Assembly: GCA_017355425.1 (NCBI GenBank)
Contig: CP070233.1
Span: 1,963,501-2,027,500, forward strand
DNA: 64,000 nucleotides
Reading direction: 5' to 3'
Source of the DNA: Dolichospermum sp. DET69
GTDB lineage: Bacteria; Cyanobacteriota; Cyanobacteriia; Cyanobacteriales; Nostocaceae
Under the pieces are notes generated by a model. The model was not told the origin of the DNA. It was given only the letters and a program-made list of their open reading frames with translations, and ran no database searches. Positions 54,321 to 64,000 of the stretch are shown piece after piece; within the stretch, counting starts at the first letter, position 1; each line of letters opens with the position of its first letter. The position numbers and the translations under genes were made by a program.

Positions 54321-55634
54321 TTACTTGGGACTAACTTTGTCAATCACCTTGATTTTGCCATCATCTCCCACAGTCCAGACATCATAAGTACCAATGACAT
54401 CACCGTTAGCGTCAACATCTACATCACCGCTTGCGCCTTGGTAATTAATCTGTTTGCCTTCTTTAAGTAGCTTCAATCCTTCACAAACATCACTGACAGG
54501 TGTACCTTTGCCAGCGGAGACTTCCCGAATTTTACCAGCTATTGCTGTTCCTGTATTTTCCTTGGCAGCTTGGGCAGCTAATACCAATAATGCCCCAGCA
54601 TCCCAAGCTTGAGGGGCGTATTCTCCTGGTGAACCACCTTTTTTATCTTTCCACAGTTTATTGAAGTTTTCTAAACCTGGACCACTAGAACCGGGAACTG
54701 TACCAATAGCCCCAGATAAAATATACTTGCCATCACTAGCTTTACCTACTTGATCAGGGAAAGTAGGAGATTTTACACCATCTGTGAGTAAAATTTGTAC
54801 TCCCTTGGTCACACCTTGCTGATAAGCAGCTTTGAGAAATAAACTCCCAGTTTCCGCATATAACACCCCTAAAACTGCATCTGGTTTCCCAGCAAATGCC
54901 GCAGTTGCCTCTGTATCAAAGGTTTGTGCTTTAGGATCGTAGCGAATAGGCTTATCCTTATTAATTACTGTGCCACCTAATTTTTCAAAAGTTTCCACAA
55001 ATGCTTTTTCAAAACCTACACCATAGTCATTGTTAATCACCACAGTGGAAACTCGTTTAAAACCTTTTTTCCGAGCCAGTTGGGCTAAAGCTAAGGCTTG
55101 ATAGGTGTCAGGGGGAGCAGTCCGCGCCCAAAAACTTTTAAAGTCGCCTTTTTTAGCTTTATCGGTAAATACAGGGCTGGTGCTACCAGGAGAAATCAAC
55201 ATGACTTTATTCGGTACAGCTACGGAAACCGCCGCAGTAGAAACACTACTAGCAAAAGAACCTACTACACCAGCTACCTTATCTAAAGTTGCTAATTTGG
55301 TCATCCCCGCAGCGCCGGCTTTGGGGTCTGTTTGGTCGTCTACTTGTACCAAACTAACTTTTTCACCATTCACACCCCCACAGGCGTTAACAGTATCTAC
55401 AAGCAAGGGAACTGAACCTACCATTTGTTGGCCAATGGAAGCTAAGTCACCAGTTGTTGGTAATAAACTCCCAATTTTTAATCCTTTAGCATCACTGGTT
55501 GTAGTGGTAGCTGTTGGGGAAGTGGTACTACTTCCAGTAGATGATGGGGGGGTAGGATTTTCGCAAGCTGCTAAAAGAAAGCCACTGGCTATGGTAGCGA
55601 TACTCAAGGCTAGGGAAACACGAAGTCTGGACAT
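54321..55634 (-). CDS. Amino-acid ABC transporter substrate-binding lipoprotein (LivK/NatB type)
   Basis: 437-aa periplasmic binding protein. Lipoprotein signal: MSRLRVSLALSIATIASGFLLAAC with a LAAC lipobox, then a Ser/Thr/Pro-rich linker. The mature part is a type-I periplasmic-binding fold: LKIGSLLPTTGDLASIGQQM, VNACGGVNGEKVSLVQVDDQTDP, VVGSFASSVSTAAVSVAVPNKVMLISPGSTSP. It binds branched-chain or neutral amino acids for a HAAT importer. The livG and livM genes in this window (4336-6918) may be its transporter, though they are 47 kb away. A strong terminator follows. Confidence 0.92.
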   Translation of the reverse strand: MSRLRVSLALSIATIASGFLLAACENPTPPSSTGSSTTSPTATTTTSDAKGLKIGSLLPTTGDLASIGQQMVGSVPLLVDTVNACGGVNGEKVSLVQVDDQTDPKAGAAGMTKLATLDKVAGVVGSFASSVSTAAVSVAVPNKVMLISPGSTSPVFTDKAKKGDFKSFWARTAPPDTYQALALAQLARKKGFKRVSTVVINNDYGVGFEKAFVETFEKLGGTVINKDKPIRYDPKAQTFDTEATAAFAGKPDAVLGVLYAETGSLFLKAAYQQGVTKGVQILLTDGVKSPTFPDQVGKASDGKYILSGAIGTVPGSSGPGLENFNKLWKDKKGGSPGEYAPQAWDAGALLVLAAQAAKENTGTAIAGKIREVSAGKGTPVSDVCEGLKLLKEGKQINYQGASGDVDVDANGDVIGTYDVWTVGDDGKIKVIDKVSPK

Positions 55635-55795
55635 TGATAAATTTCTCTAAGAATTAACTCTAAGGCATAAATAATAGCACCTTAGTGAAGGAGTTAAAAT
55701 TATGAAAATTCATCTAACCAGAGGCAGAATTTCTAAGTCAATCAGCTGTTTGGGTAAAAACAGGAATTAATATTTGTGACATTTTTTCTAAAAAA

Positions 55796-56563
55796 TTAAC
55801 TAGAAAAATTTGGAACTGTAAACTTTTCACCCGGGTTAGGAGTGATGACTTTGGTGTTTAAATTGTTTTTCTCCAGTAATGTCTGAAATTCTGACGCAGT
55901 TCCCTGAGTTTGCAGAAATTTGGTTAATATTCCTGTAAATAAAATGTCTCCTCCCGCAGCGGTAGGAAGCATAAATTGAGGTTTGACAGATTTTGCTACT
56001 TCCAGGGCGCTACTCATTCCTTTGATAATCGAACCAAGGACAGGTAAGCCTAAATCAATGATTGGTGTAATTACTACGTCAATGGATTCTATTGCTTTGA
56101 TTTGGGGGGAATGATAACCATGTGGTTCATAATATAATGTGGAATTATTTACTAAATCTTGGAGCAGATAGCCGTTTTCTAATAAAGTTGGGCCAATGGG
56201 AGAACCGGGAAAGGCTTTGATTTCTACTTGCTGATTTAAGGTGAAGGTTTCACCATGATTGAGAGTGATGATTTGTTGATAACCCAGTTGTTCTACTACT
56301 TTAGCCGCATTGGGGGAAGCGACAACGGGAATATTTTTGTCAAGTTGCTTTAATGTGGGTGGGTGTGCATGATCTTCTAAACCTTGAGAAAGCAGAATTA
56401 AATTGATATTATCTGGTATTGACCGATCCTGATGACGAGAACCTTTAAATAACCACTCTAAATTATTAAAGGTTAAATCACCAATTAACCAAGGGTCAAT
56501 TAGTATCCGTTGTTCGTTGATTTCTATCAACCAGCTATTACTGTCTAACCAAGTAAAGTTCAT
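55796..56563 (-). CDS. Metallo-beta-lactamase-fold protein with incomplete metal motif
   Basis: 255 aa in the UlaG-like MBL group: MNFTWLDSNSWLIEINEQRILIDPWL, NLILLSQGLEDHAHPPTLKQLDKNIPVVASPNAA, LHGET-like LNHGETFTL. In place of HxHxDH the motif reads QGLEDH, so two of the usual metal ligands are missing while Asp and the last His remain. From memory this SQGLxDH variant also occurs in plant and cyanobacterial homologues, so it is a family trait and not a local mutation. Function unknown. Monocistronic, followed by short repeats. Confidence 0.85.
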   Translation of the reverse strand: MNFTWLDSNSWLIEINEQRILIDPWLIGDLTFNNLEWLFKGSRHQDRSIPDNINLILLSQGLEDHAHPPTLKQLDKNIPVVASPNAAKVVEQLGYQQIITLNHGETFTLNQQVEIKAFPGSPIGPTLLENGYLLQDLVNNSTLYYEPHGYHSPQIKAIESIDVVITPIIDLGLPVLGSIIKGMSSALEVAKSVKPQFMLPTAAGGDILFTGILTKFLQTQGTASEFQTLLEKNNLNTKVITPNPGEKFTVPNFSS

Positions 56564-56644
56564 AATTAGGATTTGCTAAAGAAGTTTTTTCGTAAGGGAT
56601 AGAAGTAGGGGCGTATTGCAATACGCCCCTACAGGATTCAGGAG

Positions 56645-56716
56645 TTAATGAACCACGAAGGACACGAAGGACACGAAGGAAGAAGGAAGAAGGAAGAAGG
56701 AAGAAGGAAGAAGGCA
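56645..56716. repeat. ACGAAGG and AAGAAGG short tandem repeats
   Basis: GAACCACGAAGGACACGAAGG then tandem AAGAAGG heptamers. STRR-class tract between two minus-strand genes; no gene. Confidence 0.8.
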
Positions 56717-56746
56717 TGACAATTATTTGGCTAGATCAGAAATTAT

Positions 56747-57454
56747 TCAGTAACTACAAAGTAGCTGATTCAACAAATAAGCACAGATTGCACTACCGAT
56801 AGGAACTGTTAAATTATCAATTCCTAAAAAAGAAAATGCTTCTAAAATTGTAGCAATTAAAGCAACTATTAAAGAAACTATCCAAGTTTGCCATATATTA
56901 CCTTGAGTAACCAGTAAAAGAGTTACACAAATAAAATAACTAATTAAAGTAACTGTTAAAGAACCTTCCCAGCTTTTTTGAGAACCGAAAACTATATATT
57001 TATGTTTACCAAAGCGTTTACCAATTAAGGCCGCTAATCCATCTCCCCAAGCCATAGTCATAATTCCTAAAACAGCATATTGGGGTTGGTGTAAATACCA
57101 AAAAATACCTACTAAAACACCAATACTCACAGCATAGAAAAATGTTCCCAAACTGTGACGACCGACGCTATTAATACCGGGAAGAATGGGGAATTTATAA
57201 GATAATAAGGTAATAATACTCGCAAAGATTGAAGCTGTAATACCCACATAAGGGGGAATATCTAACCACCAAGCGATGACAATAACGTTACCTGTGCCAA
57301 TATGCACGATTTTACGGATGATTTCTGGTTCGCTATCAGTAAAACGACTAACTACCCAAGCAATGCAGATAATTAATCCTACCCAAGCCGCAGCAGGGGC
57401 AATTTGCAGCGACAATGGGGAAAGGGTTTCCAAAGTGAGCAATGTGTTAAACAA
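56747..57454 (-). CDS. Phytol/polyprenol kinase family membrane protein
   Basis: 235 aa with about six to seven membrane helices. The core motif REIIRKIVHIGTGN-like sequence (PEIIRKIVHIGTGNVIVIAWW) and VLGIMTMAWGDGLAALIGKRFGKHKYIVFGSQKSWEGSLTV are diagnostic of the CTP-dependent dolichol/phytol kinase family. In cyanobacteria and plants the phytol kinase salvages phytol from chlorophyll breakdown for tocopherol and chlorophyll synthesis. It is divergent from yidD with about 50 bp between the starts. Exact substrate (phytol or farnesol) not decidable by eye. Confidence 0.88.
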   Translation of the reverse strand: MFNTLLTLETLSPLSLQIAPAAAWVGLIICIAWVVSRFTDSEPEIIRKIVHIGTGNVIVIAWWLDIPPYVGITASIFASIITLLSYKFPILPGINSVGRHSLGTFFYAVSIGVLVGIFWYLHQPQYAVLGIMTMAWGDGLAALIGKRFGKHKYIVFGSQKSWEGSLTVTLISYFICVTLLLVTQGNIWQTWIVSLIVALIATILEAFSFLGIDNLTVPIGSAICAYLLNQLLCSY

Positions 57455-57505
57455 TGATGGAATAGAGATATTTTTAACTTTAATTCTACTTTATGGGATT
57501 TGGAC

Positions 57506-57751
57506 ATGAAAATATTATTGATTTGGCTGATTAAGGGTTATCGCTTCTTTATTTCTCCCCTGCTTCCTCCCGCTTGTCGCTTTCAACCGACTTGTTCTAT
57601 GTATGCGATTCAAGCTATTGAGCGGTTTGGGGTTGTCCGTGGTAGTTGGATGGCTATTATACGAATTTTACGCTGTCATCCTTTTCATCCAGGCGGTTAT
57701 GATCCTGTTCCAGATGTGGAAAAAAAGTCTTGTTGTCAAGATGAAGACTGA
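57506..57751 (+). CDS. yidD: Membrane protein insertion efficiency factor YidD
   Basis: 81 aa from the ATG at 57506 ([42 protein letters not shown]). This is the conserved haemolysin-like/YidD domain, with three of its cysteines and the [15 protein letters not shown]-terminal signature. It helps YidC insert proteins into the membrane. An alternative ATG two codons upstream is possible. No other member of the rpmH-rnpA-yidC cluster is adjacent, which is usual for cyanobacteria. The C-terminus carries an extra CC pair. Confidence 0.95.
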   Translation: MKILLIWLIKGYRFFISPLLPPACRFQPTCSMYAIQAIERFGVVRGSWMAIIRILRCHPFHPGGYDPVPDVEKKSCCQDED

Positions 57752-57940
57752 ACACGGATTTAAGGGATTACGGGATTACACTGATTTTTATTGCTAGTGA
57801 GTAATTTCTGTTACGGAAATATTTCCATAAGTGTTTGGTCTACTGGGACAAGCATTTTTTGATAACTACGATATCAAAATATTAGATAAATACATCGAAT
57901 TTCATCAGCGTTAAAAAAAAGTTAAAAATTATCAATTAAA

Positions 57941-58636
57941 ATGCGACCATATCACCAAATTCCCATTATTGAATGTAGTGAACCTTTAGTTAAAATTCCT
58001 CTGGAATTGTTTGCGGTGGAATCTCCTCACCCTTATCAAAAGTTAGGTGCTAATTATGGGGGACATTCACCTTATTATTTGCGCCAAAGTGTGATTGAAA
58101 ATTTGATTCAGGCACAAAATTATTTACAATTACTACATCCTAATTGGTATATTCAAATATTTGATGCTTATCGTCCTGTAGCTGTACAGCAATTTATGGT
58201 AGATTACAGTTTTGGAGAAGCTTTGCGAGAAAGGGGTTTGACGGATAAGGAATTGTCACCCCAGCAACGGGAAGAGGCATGGACAGCGGTTTATGAAATT
58301 TGGGCTGTACCCAGTTTGGATATGAAAACCCCTCCTCCTCATAGTACCGGGGCTGCGGTAGATATTACTCTAGTTAATGATATTGGGGAAGTTGTGGATA
58401 TGGGTTCACCTATTGATGAAATGTCCGATCGCTCACTTCCAGAATATTATATTCATAGTCATCCAGAATATCATGCTCACCGTCAATTATTGCGGGATAT
58501 GATGTTAAAAGCCGGATTTCAACGCAACCCTAAAGAATGGTGGCATTTTTCCTTTGGTGATCAAATGTGGGCTTGGTTATATAATCAATCTCATCCTGAA
58601 AATGTGATGACAGCACGTTATGGGATACACAAATAA
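57941..58636 (+). CDS. M15D D-alanyl-D-alanine dipeptidase (VanX/DdpX-like)
   Basis: 231 aa. Zinc-peptidase motifs: YIQIFDAYRPVAVQQFM (substrate Arg), PPHSTGAAVDITLV (SxHxxGxAxD zinc ligands) and the catalytic Glu plus zinc His in PKEWWHFSFGDQMWA. This is a complete VanX-type active site, unlike the VanY-like protein at 24988. There is no signal peptide, so it is cytoplasmic, where DdpX-type enzymes recycle D-Ala-D-Ala from the cell wall. A van resistance operon is not present. An IS607 element lies directly downstream. Confidence 0.92.
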   Translation: MRPYHQIPIIECSEPLVKIPLELFAVESPHPYQKLGANYGGHSPYYLRQSVIENLIQAQNYLQLLHPNWYIQIFDAYRPVAVQQFMVDYSFGEALRERGLTDKELSPQQREEAWTAVYEIWAVPSLDMKTPPPHSTGAAVDITLVNDIGEVVDMGSPIDEMSDRSLPEYYIHSHPEYHAHRQLLRDMMLKAGFQRNPKEWWHFSFGDQMWAWLYNQSHPENVMTARYGIHK

Positions 58637-58694
58637 CGTAGTTAAACCTTGGTCAAACAGCGTCAATTGCTTATAATTCGCTCTCTGATTGACC

Positions 58695-60125
58695 TTACTC
58701 GTAAGTTTGCACTTTAGGTTCTAGAGTCTGGGGCTTATCCATGCCCGTTGTCGCCTCGGTTTCTACTGTCAGAGATTCCCGAAACTTCTGAGTCCGTTCT
58801 AGCAAGATTACTTTTACATTGGAATGTTTCATGTAACGAGTGATTTCAACGTCACTCATTCTTGCTAGAACGTTGTCAGCAGCGTTAGTATCTGAGTGCA
58901 TCACGACCCCATCATGTCCGGTAAACTTGTCACCATTTCTACTACCTGTTAAGGTATTAAATCTGGAGTCAAGTTGTGACGTATACGCACAATTAACACT
59001 AACAACCGTACAACCTGTACGGGTTGAAACTTGTTTGAGGGCATCCGCAACCATCCCCTTGCACCATGAAGAAACATTTCTCTTCATGCGCTTTCTCATG
59101 GGCTTTTTGCCTTTTAGTGCTTCCGTCAAATCTTCAAAAGCTACCTTGATCGCATCTGTCATCAAGTCATGCGTAGCTGTAAAAACTATTGTTTGAACCC
59201 TACCTTTAAAGGATGTTTCCCGATTGTCCCACTTGATTTTACCAAGGTTATTCCGTTTGATTCTATCAGCTTTAGCACTGTTCCCTTTAGCGGTAGACTT
59301 GTTAAAAACTGACCTGATTTTATTGCGTTTAACTTGTTTCGCTGTTCTGTAATCGGTTTCTTGGGTTTGGATTTTACCAAAATTATTACCTAAAAATCTA
59401 GCACCATCGTTAGAAGATGTGGCATAAACTTCGGTGTAACCTCTATCACATCCAATTATTTTACCCTCGGTCTTTTTTTCAGCTTTTTGGATGTCAGTTG
59501 TGTAATGTATTTCCCATCTGCCATTACGCTTAATTAATCTTATCTGACACTTTATTTCTGTTGGTAAAGTCGTTGGTAACTTGAGAGTTTTACATGGAGT
59601 TAACCCTCCAAACCGCAACCATACCACGCCTTTATCGTCCATTTTAGTATCATAAGCCTTCACAATAATTTGGTTACAAACTTTTGTGTGTCCTCGATAC
59701 CAAAACTTTCTAACTAAGGTGCAAAGTTTTGGATGTTCCAACCATTCACGACTTTCTAAGGTAAGTTGTAAAACTGCTTTTTTAGCCTGGAACGGCTGGA
59801 ACGATTGACCCAAATATTTCATTACCTTTTCGACACAAGCAGCCTGAACTAAATGAATATCATCAATTACGTCATAGAGAGTCGCTTCCCATAACTTGGC
59901 AGGTAATTGATACTTGTCTTTTAAGGTGCGTAACTGTTTGTCAATCTCAAATTTAGAAACGCCCCAGGCTTTCAACGACCCGAACTCATTCCACAAATCA
60001 GAGCGTAGTTTACCTAAACTCAAAGCAATCAAATCAAGTTCGTTAGATTTCCAGTTATTTAGTTTTTCAGTCCCTAAAATAGCGATTCTCGTAACGGTTA
60101 ACTGATTCTTTGCTTTGAGTTTCAT
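58695..60125 (-). CDS. tnpB: IS607-type TnpB, RNA-guided nuclease family, no visible zinc finger
   Basis: 476 aa. RuvC-like catalytic residues are visible: D227 in IIGCDRGYTE, E331 in VAFEDLTEA and D412 in MHSDTNAADN. Between the last two, the sequence NCAYTSQLDSRFNTLTGSRNGDKFTGHDG occupies the place where most TnpB proteins have a CxxC...CxxC zinc finger, but the cysteines are absent. The N-terminal RNA-binding part is long. TnpB cuts DNA guided by an RNA from the element's own end and favours retention of the element. Its RNA would lie at the 58635-58695 side. Confidence 0.9.
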   Translation of the reverse strand: MKLKAKNQLTVTRIAILGTEKLNNWKSNELDLIALSLGKLRSDLWNEFGSLKAWGVSKFEIDKQLRTLKDKYQLPAKLWEATLYDVIDDIHLVQAACVEKVMKYLGQSFQPFQAKKAVLQLTLESREWLEHPKLCTLVRKFWYRGHTKVCNQIIVKAYDTKMDDKGVVWLRFGGLTPCKTLKLPTTLPTEIKCQIRLIKRNGRWEIHYTTDIQKAEKKTEGKIIGCDRGYTEVYATSSNDGARFLGNNFGKIQTQETDYRTAKQVKRNKIRSVFNKSTAKGNSAKADRIKRNNLGKIKWDNRETSFKGRVQTIVFTATHDLMTDAIKVAFEDLTEALKGKKPMRKRMKRNVSSWCKGMVADALKQVSTRTGCTVVSVNCAYTSQLDSRFNTLTGSRNGDKFTGHDGVVMHSDTNAADNVLARMSDVEITRYMKHSNVKVILLERTQKFRESLTVETEATTGMDKPQTLEPKVQTYE

Positions 60126-60152
60126 GGACTTGGTTTGCTACGTCTTTTAGTA

Positions 60153-60761
60153 TTATACCCCCATTGACTCGTATTGACTACTATTTGTTTCATGAATATT
60201 TTGCTCTTCGGCTATTTTTTTCTTGTAAGCTCGAAGAAAGTAAAGTTTGGAGGAAAAGCAGTGCATGATAGCCATAAAATCCTGCATCAACTCTTCGTGC
60301 GGTGATAGCTTGGCATTGTTCACCACGACAATTTTGCAGCCGTGAAGACTGCAAAACCACTCAACGAACTCAAAGCCAAATCTGCATAACCTATCTTTAT
60401 GCCCCACGACAATTTCAGAGATTTGATTCTGGGCAACTTGAGCCATTAATTTAAGAAAGTTTTTCCGCTTCCAATTCATGCCACTAGCAACATCCTTGAC
60501 GACCCGACATCCTGGGTAAGTTTTACCTAAAAATTCTATTTGTGTGTCAAGGTCTAACAACTGGGTTTTTGTGCTGACACGGGCATAAAGAACCCGCTCT
60601 TTATCCATTGAGACTGTTTTTATAAATGCTGACTCTGGATATCTCCGATGCCCACCAGGAGAACGGATACATTCTATTTTCCCTAAGTCAGCCCATTCTG
60701 CCGTCGTCTTAGGGTGATAGCCAAATTGTTTGTAAACTTGTTCTGGGGTTAGGTATTTCAT
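60153..60761 (-). CDS. tnpA: IS607-type TnpA, serine recombinase
   Basis: 202 aa. An N-terminal MerR-like HTH (MKYLTPEQVYKQFGYHPKTTAEWADLGKIECIRSPGGHRRYPES) is followed by a small serine-recombinase catalytic domain with nucleophile S63 in LYARVSTKTQ and the conserved arginines in VGHKDRLCRFGFEF. The C-terminal EELMQDFMAIMHCFSSKLYFLRAYKKK is the E-helix/dimer region. All catalytic features are present, so the element may be active. Confidence 0.95.
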   Translation of the reverse strand: MKYLTPEQVYKQFGYHPKTTAEWADLGKIECIRSPGGHRRYPESAFIKTVSMDKERVLYARVSTKTQLLDLDTQIEFLGKTYPGCRVVKDVASGMNWKRKNFLKLMAQVAQNQISEIVVGHKDRLCRFGFEFVEWFCSLHGCKIVVVNNAKLSPHEELMQDFMAIMHCFSSKLYFLRAYKKKIAEEQNIHETNSSQYESMGV

Positions 60762-60879
60762 CTTTCGGTTAAATACGATTAACTCCAGTATACTACGTTA
60801 TTTTGAGATTAGAGGATGAGGCTGTAGCCCTCTTTGTTTTCGCTGCGCTCAAATACAATTTGTGGCTACGCAACTTAAC

Positions 60880-60940
60880 TCACGCGCATTCATCCCACGC
60901 TCCGGTATAGTGAGACGTGGGGCTTCTGCTGATTAAGCTA
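60880..60940. repeat. IS200/IS605-like right-end hairpin relic, inverse of 15229-15290
   Basis: CATCCCACGCTCCGGTATAG then TGAGACGTGGGGCTTCTGCTGATT, the reverse complement of the sequence at 15232-15280 with few changes. It abuts the transposase fragment that follows. Confidence 0.45.
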
Positions 60941-61141
60941 AAAACTGCCAATGCTCAACTTCCTAATCAAAAAGGTAAACTTACTGCAAAGCCTACTTTA
61001 AGATGGATTTTTCAATGTTTTAAGTCAGTTCATCTAGTCTTTATCAATGGGATTAAATCTTCCATTCAACTCACAGATAGACAAAAACTGATTTTGCAGT
61101 TCTTTGGTGCATCTTCCCACCAATATTATTTTTTGTCTTAA
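60938..61141 (+). pseudogene. 3' fragment of an IS1634/IS4-like transposase
   Basis: In frame from about 60938: KLKTANAQLPNQKGKLTAKPTLRWIFQCFKSVHLVFINGIKSSIQLTDRQKLILQFFG...YFLS-stop. This is the C-terminal end of a cyanobacterial IS1634/DUF4277-type transposase (from memory: LPNQKGKxTxxPTLRWIFQCFxSxHLV). The N-terminal 80 percent is missing. The GTG frame opening at 60917 begins in the adjacent repeat and is not the original start. Confidence 0.75.
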
Positions 61142-61275
61142 ATTACCTGCTGAATGTGGGATACAAGGACGGGCAAGATGCCCATCCCACAAAGATTGGA
61201 TAGTGAACGCGAGAGCGTCCTGGAGGGAACTAGCGCTGCTGCAAGCAGTTCATTTTTTTTGTGAAATTCTCATAA

Positions 61276-61743
61276 GACCTCGCGGTAAGTGGGAAACTCA
61301 GTGGCTTTAGCCGGTGAGAGGGAAGCGACACGAGGGATTTTAATCCCTGTGGTATGCTAGAATGAAATCGTGAGTAAGAACAATAAACATCTACGTGTTG
61401 AAACATCCTAGTACGGAGAAATCCCGGCTCATAAGAAACAACAGTTAGGTTCAAGTCCTAGCAGCAGTATTGACTTGAAAGAGCAAGTAATGGCAGGTTG
61501 TGGAGCGTACCGCATCTTGGCTTAGTGATGGACTCACAAAAACACTGAAAACAATAAAAGTAAGCGCAATTTCGACACCTTGATTGGTGGTTGTATTGAG
61601 CGTCTAGGCGGCGTTTGACGGTCGCAGCGAGATTAGATTAGGCTAAACCCTTAATCTAATTCTGTCAGTAGAATCTCAGTGGCTGTCTTCCCTGAGAGTG
61701 TCAAACTCATTTAAAACCGGGGTTCTTTAAGAAGTCCGGTTTT
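61276..61743 (+). ncRNA. Candidate structured RNA of about 470 nt, copy 3 of the recurring element plus extension
   Basis: It begins with the shared motif (GGTAAGTGGGAAACTCAGTG, GCTTTAGCCGGTGAGAGGGA, tail hairpin GAGGGATTTTAATCCCT). It continues with many potential stems: AATCCCGG, GGTTCAAGTCC, AGATTAGATTAGG...CCTTAATCTAATTCT (the strongest), a second CTCAGTGGC...CCCTGAGAG motif near 61675-61700, and a terminal hairpin with U run at 61714-61744. No long ORF in either strand. It could be an IscB/TnpB-type guide RNA relic (HEARO-like) or another noncoding RNA; strand is inferred from the terminator. Confidence 0.4.
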
Positions 61744-61744
61744 T
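61714..61744 (+). terminator. AAACCGG...CCGGTTTTTA terminator
   Basis: AAACCGGGGTTCTTTAAGAA followed by GTCCGGTTTTTA: a stem with a T run, on the plus strand, ending just before tRNA-Ser (minus strand). It suggests that the preceding 470 nt are transcribed. Confidence 0.7.
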
Positions 61745-61758
61745 AGTTCTGATAAAAA

Positions 61759-61846
61759 TGGAGAGGGGGGGATTCGAACCCCCGAAGGGATATAATCCCT
61801 TAACAGATTAGCAATCTGCCGCTTTCGACCACTCAGCCACCTCTCC
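61759..61846 (-). tRNA. tRNA-Ser (GCT)
   Basis: The reverse complement begins GGAGAGGTGGCTGAGTGGTC and ends with acceptor CCTCTCC. The anticodon stem-loop is GCAGA-TTGCTAA-TCTGT, giving anticodon GCT. It has the long variable arm expected of class II tRNA (AAGGGATTATATCCCTT) and T-arm GGGGG-TTCGAAT-CCCCC. No CCA encoded. Confidence 0.96.
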
Positions 61847-61914
61847 AGGTCATGAGTAATAATCGTAGCAGAAGTTTTTGAGCTTGTCAATATTTATTTT
61901 GAAAATAAATTTAG

Positions 61915-62008
61915 TGACCAATGACCAATGACCAATGACCAATGACCAATGACCAATGACCACTGACCACTGACCAATGACCAATGACCAATGACCAATG
62001 ACCACTGA
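61915..62008. repeat. CAATGAC/CACTGAC heptamer repeat
   Basis: About thirteen tandem 7-bp units, (A)CCAATGA with occasional ACCACTGA variants, between tRNA-Ser and the crtB stop. STRR class; ORFs across it (repeated VIGHWSL) are artefacts. Confidence 0.9.
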
Positions 62009-62013
62009 CCAAG

Positions 62014-64000
<1,987 letters not shown>

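Larger units (their letters stand above)
58635..60799 (-). mobile_element. IS607-family insertion sequence
   Basis: Contains a serine-recombinase tnpA (60153-60761) and tnpB (58695-60125) in the usual IS607 order and strand, with 27 bp between them. The outer limits are estimated from an AACGTAG at 58635-58641 and the inverse CTACGTT at 60793-60799. IS607 elements lack true terminal repeats and make no target duplication, so the exact ends are uncertain by some bases. Confidence 0.85.

Overview
The window is chromosomal DNA from a filamentous, heterocyst-forming cyanobacterium (order Nostocales, Anabaena/Dolichospermum/Nostoc type). The evidence is direct: oxygenic-photosynthesis and carotenoid genes (CP12, acsF, crtB, crtP), the nif regulator CnfR/PatB beside a nif-type ferredoxin, many HIP1 octamers (GCGATCGC), and many short heptanucleotide tandem repeats (STRR type). 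No rRNA operon, prophage or CRISPR array was seen.

Layout. 0-7 kb: small unknown genes, cp12, a dynamin/Era-like GTPase, an orphan HicB antitoxin, and livG/livM amino-acid transporter genes with a nuclease-fold gene between them. 7-15 kb: pgi, a toxin-antitoxin pair lying in a decayed partial duplicate of ftsH, ftsH, a secreted protein, gltX and tRNA-Asp. 15-28.5 kb: a Ser/Thr kinase, a phytase-like secreted esterase, a RecB-like nuclease, an HD phosphohydrolase, acsF, a collagen-like secreted protein, a VanY-like peptidase, a sugar ABC permease and a lipid-A-disaccharide-synthase-related protein. 28.55-31.16 kb: 22 tandem copies of a 119-bp fold-back repeat between two convergent genes. 31-36 kb: a signalling cluster (LuxR regulator, two receiver-kinase hybrids, one receiver lacking its phospho-acceptor Asp). 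36-43 kb: a mobile-repeat-rich stretch, a AAA ATPase, an aromatic amino-acid permease, a two-gene AAA-ATPase/TOPRIM cassette resembling defence modules, and two Uma2 nucleases. 43.9-48.7 kb: an orphan cytochrome oxidase subunit I with an altered CuB ligand, nif-type ferredoxin and cnfR. 48.8-58.7 kb: a beta-barrel-like protein, a tubulin-like GTPase with a zinc-ribbon/PstS-like partner, an amino-acid binding lipoprotein, a metallo-beta-lactamase-fold protein, phytol kinase, yidD and a VanX-like dipeptidase. 58.6-62 kb: an insertion hotspot (IS607 element, IS remnants, a possible structured RNA) beside tRNA-Ser. 62-64 kb: crtB and the 3' part of crtP, which carries a one-base frameshift in a homopolymer.

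The parts most worth following up are the 119-bp fold-back array, the ATPase/TOPRIM pair, the tubulin-like operon, the solitary CoxA with Gln in place of a CuB histidine beside the nif regulator, and the recurring structured element with copies near 36.1, 48.7 and 61.3 kb. Several small mobile elements have readable boundaries, including one inserted at TA and one flanked by a 10-bp duplication. All functional calls come from reading motifs by eye; no database search was possible.
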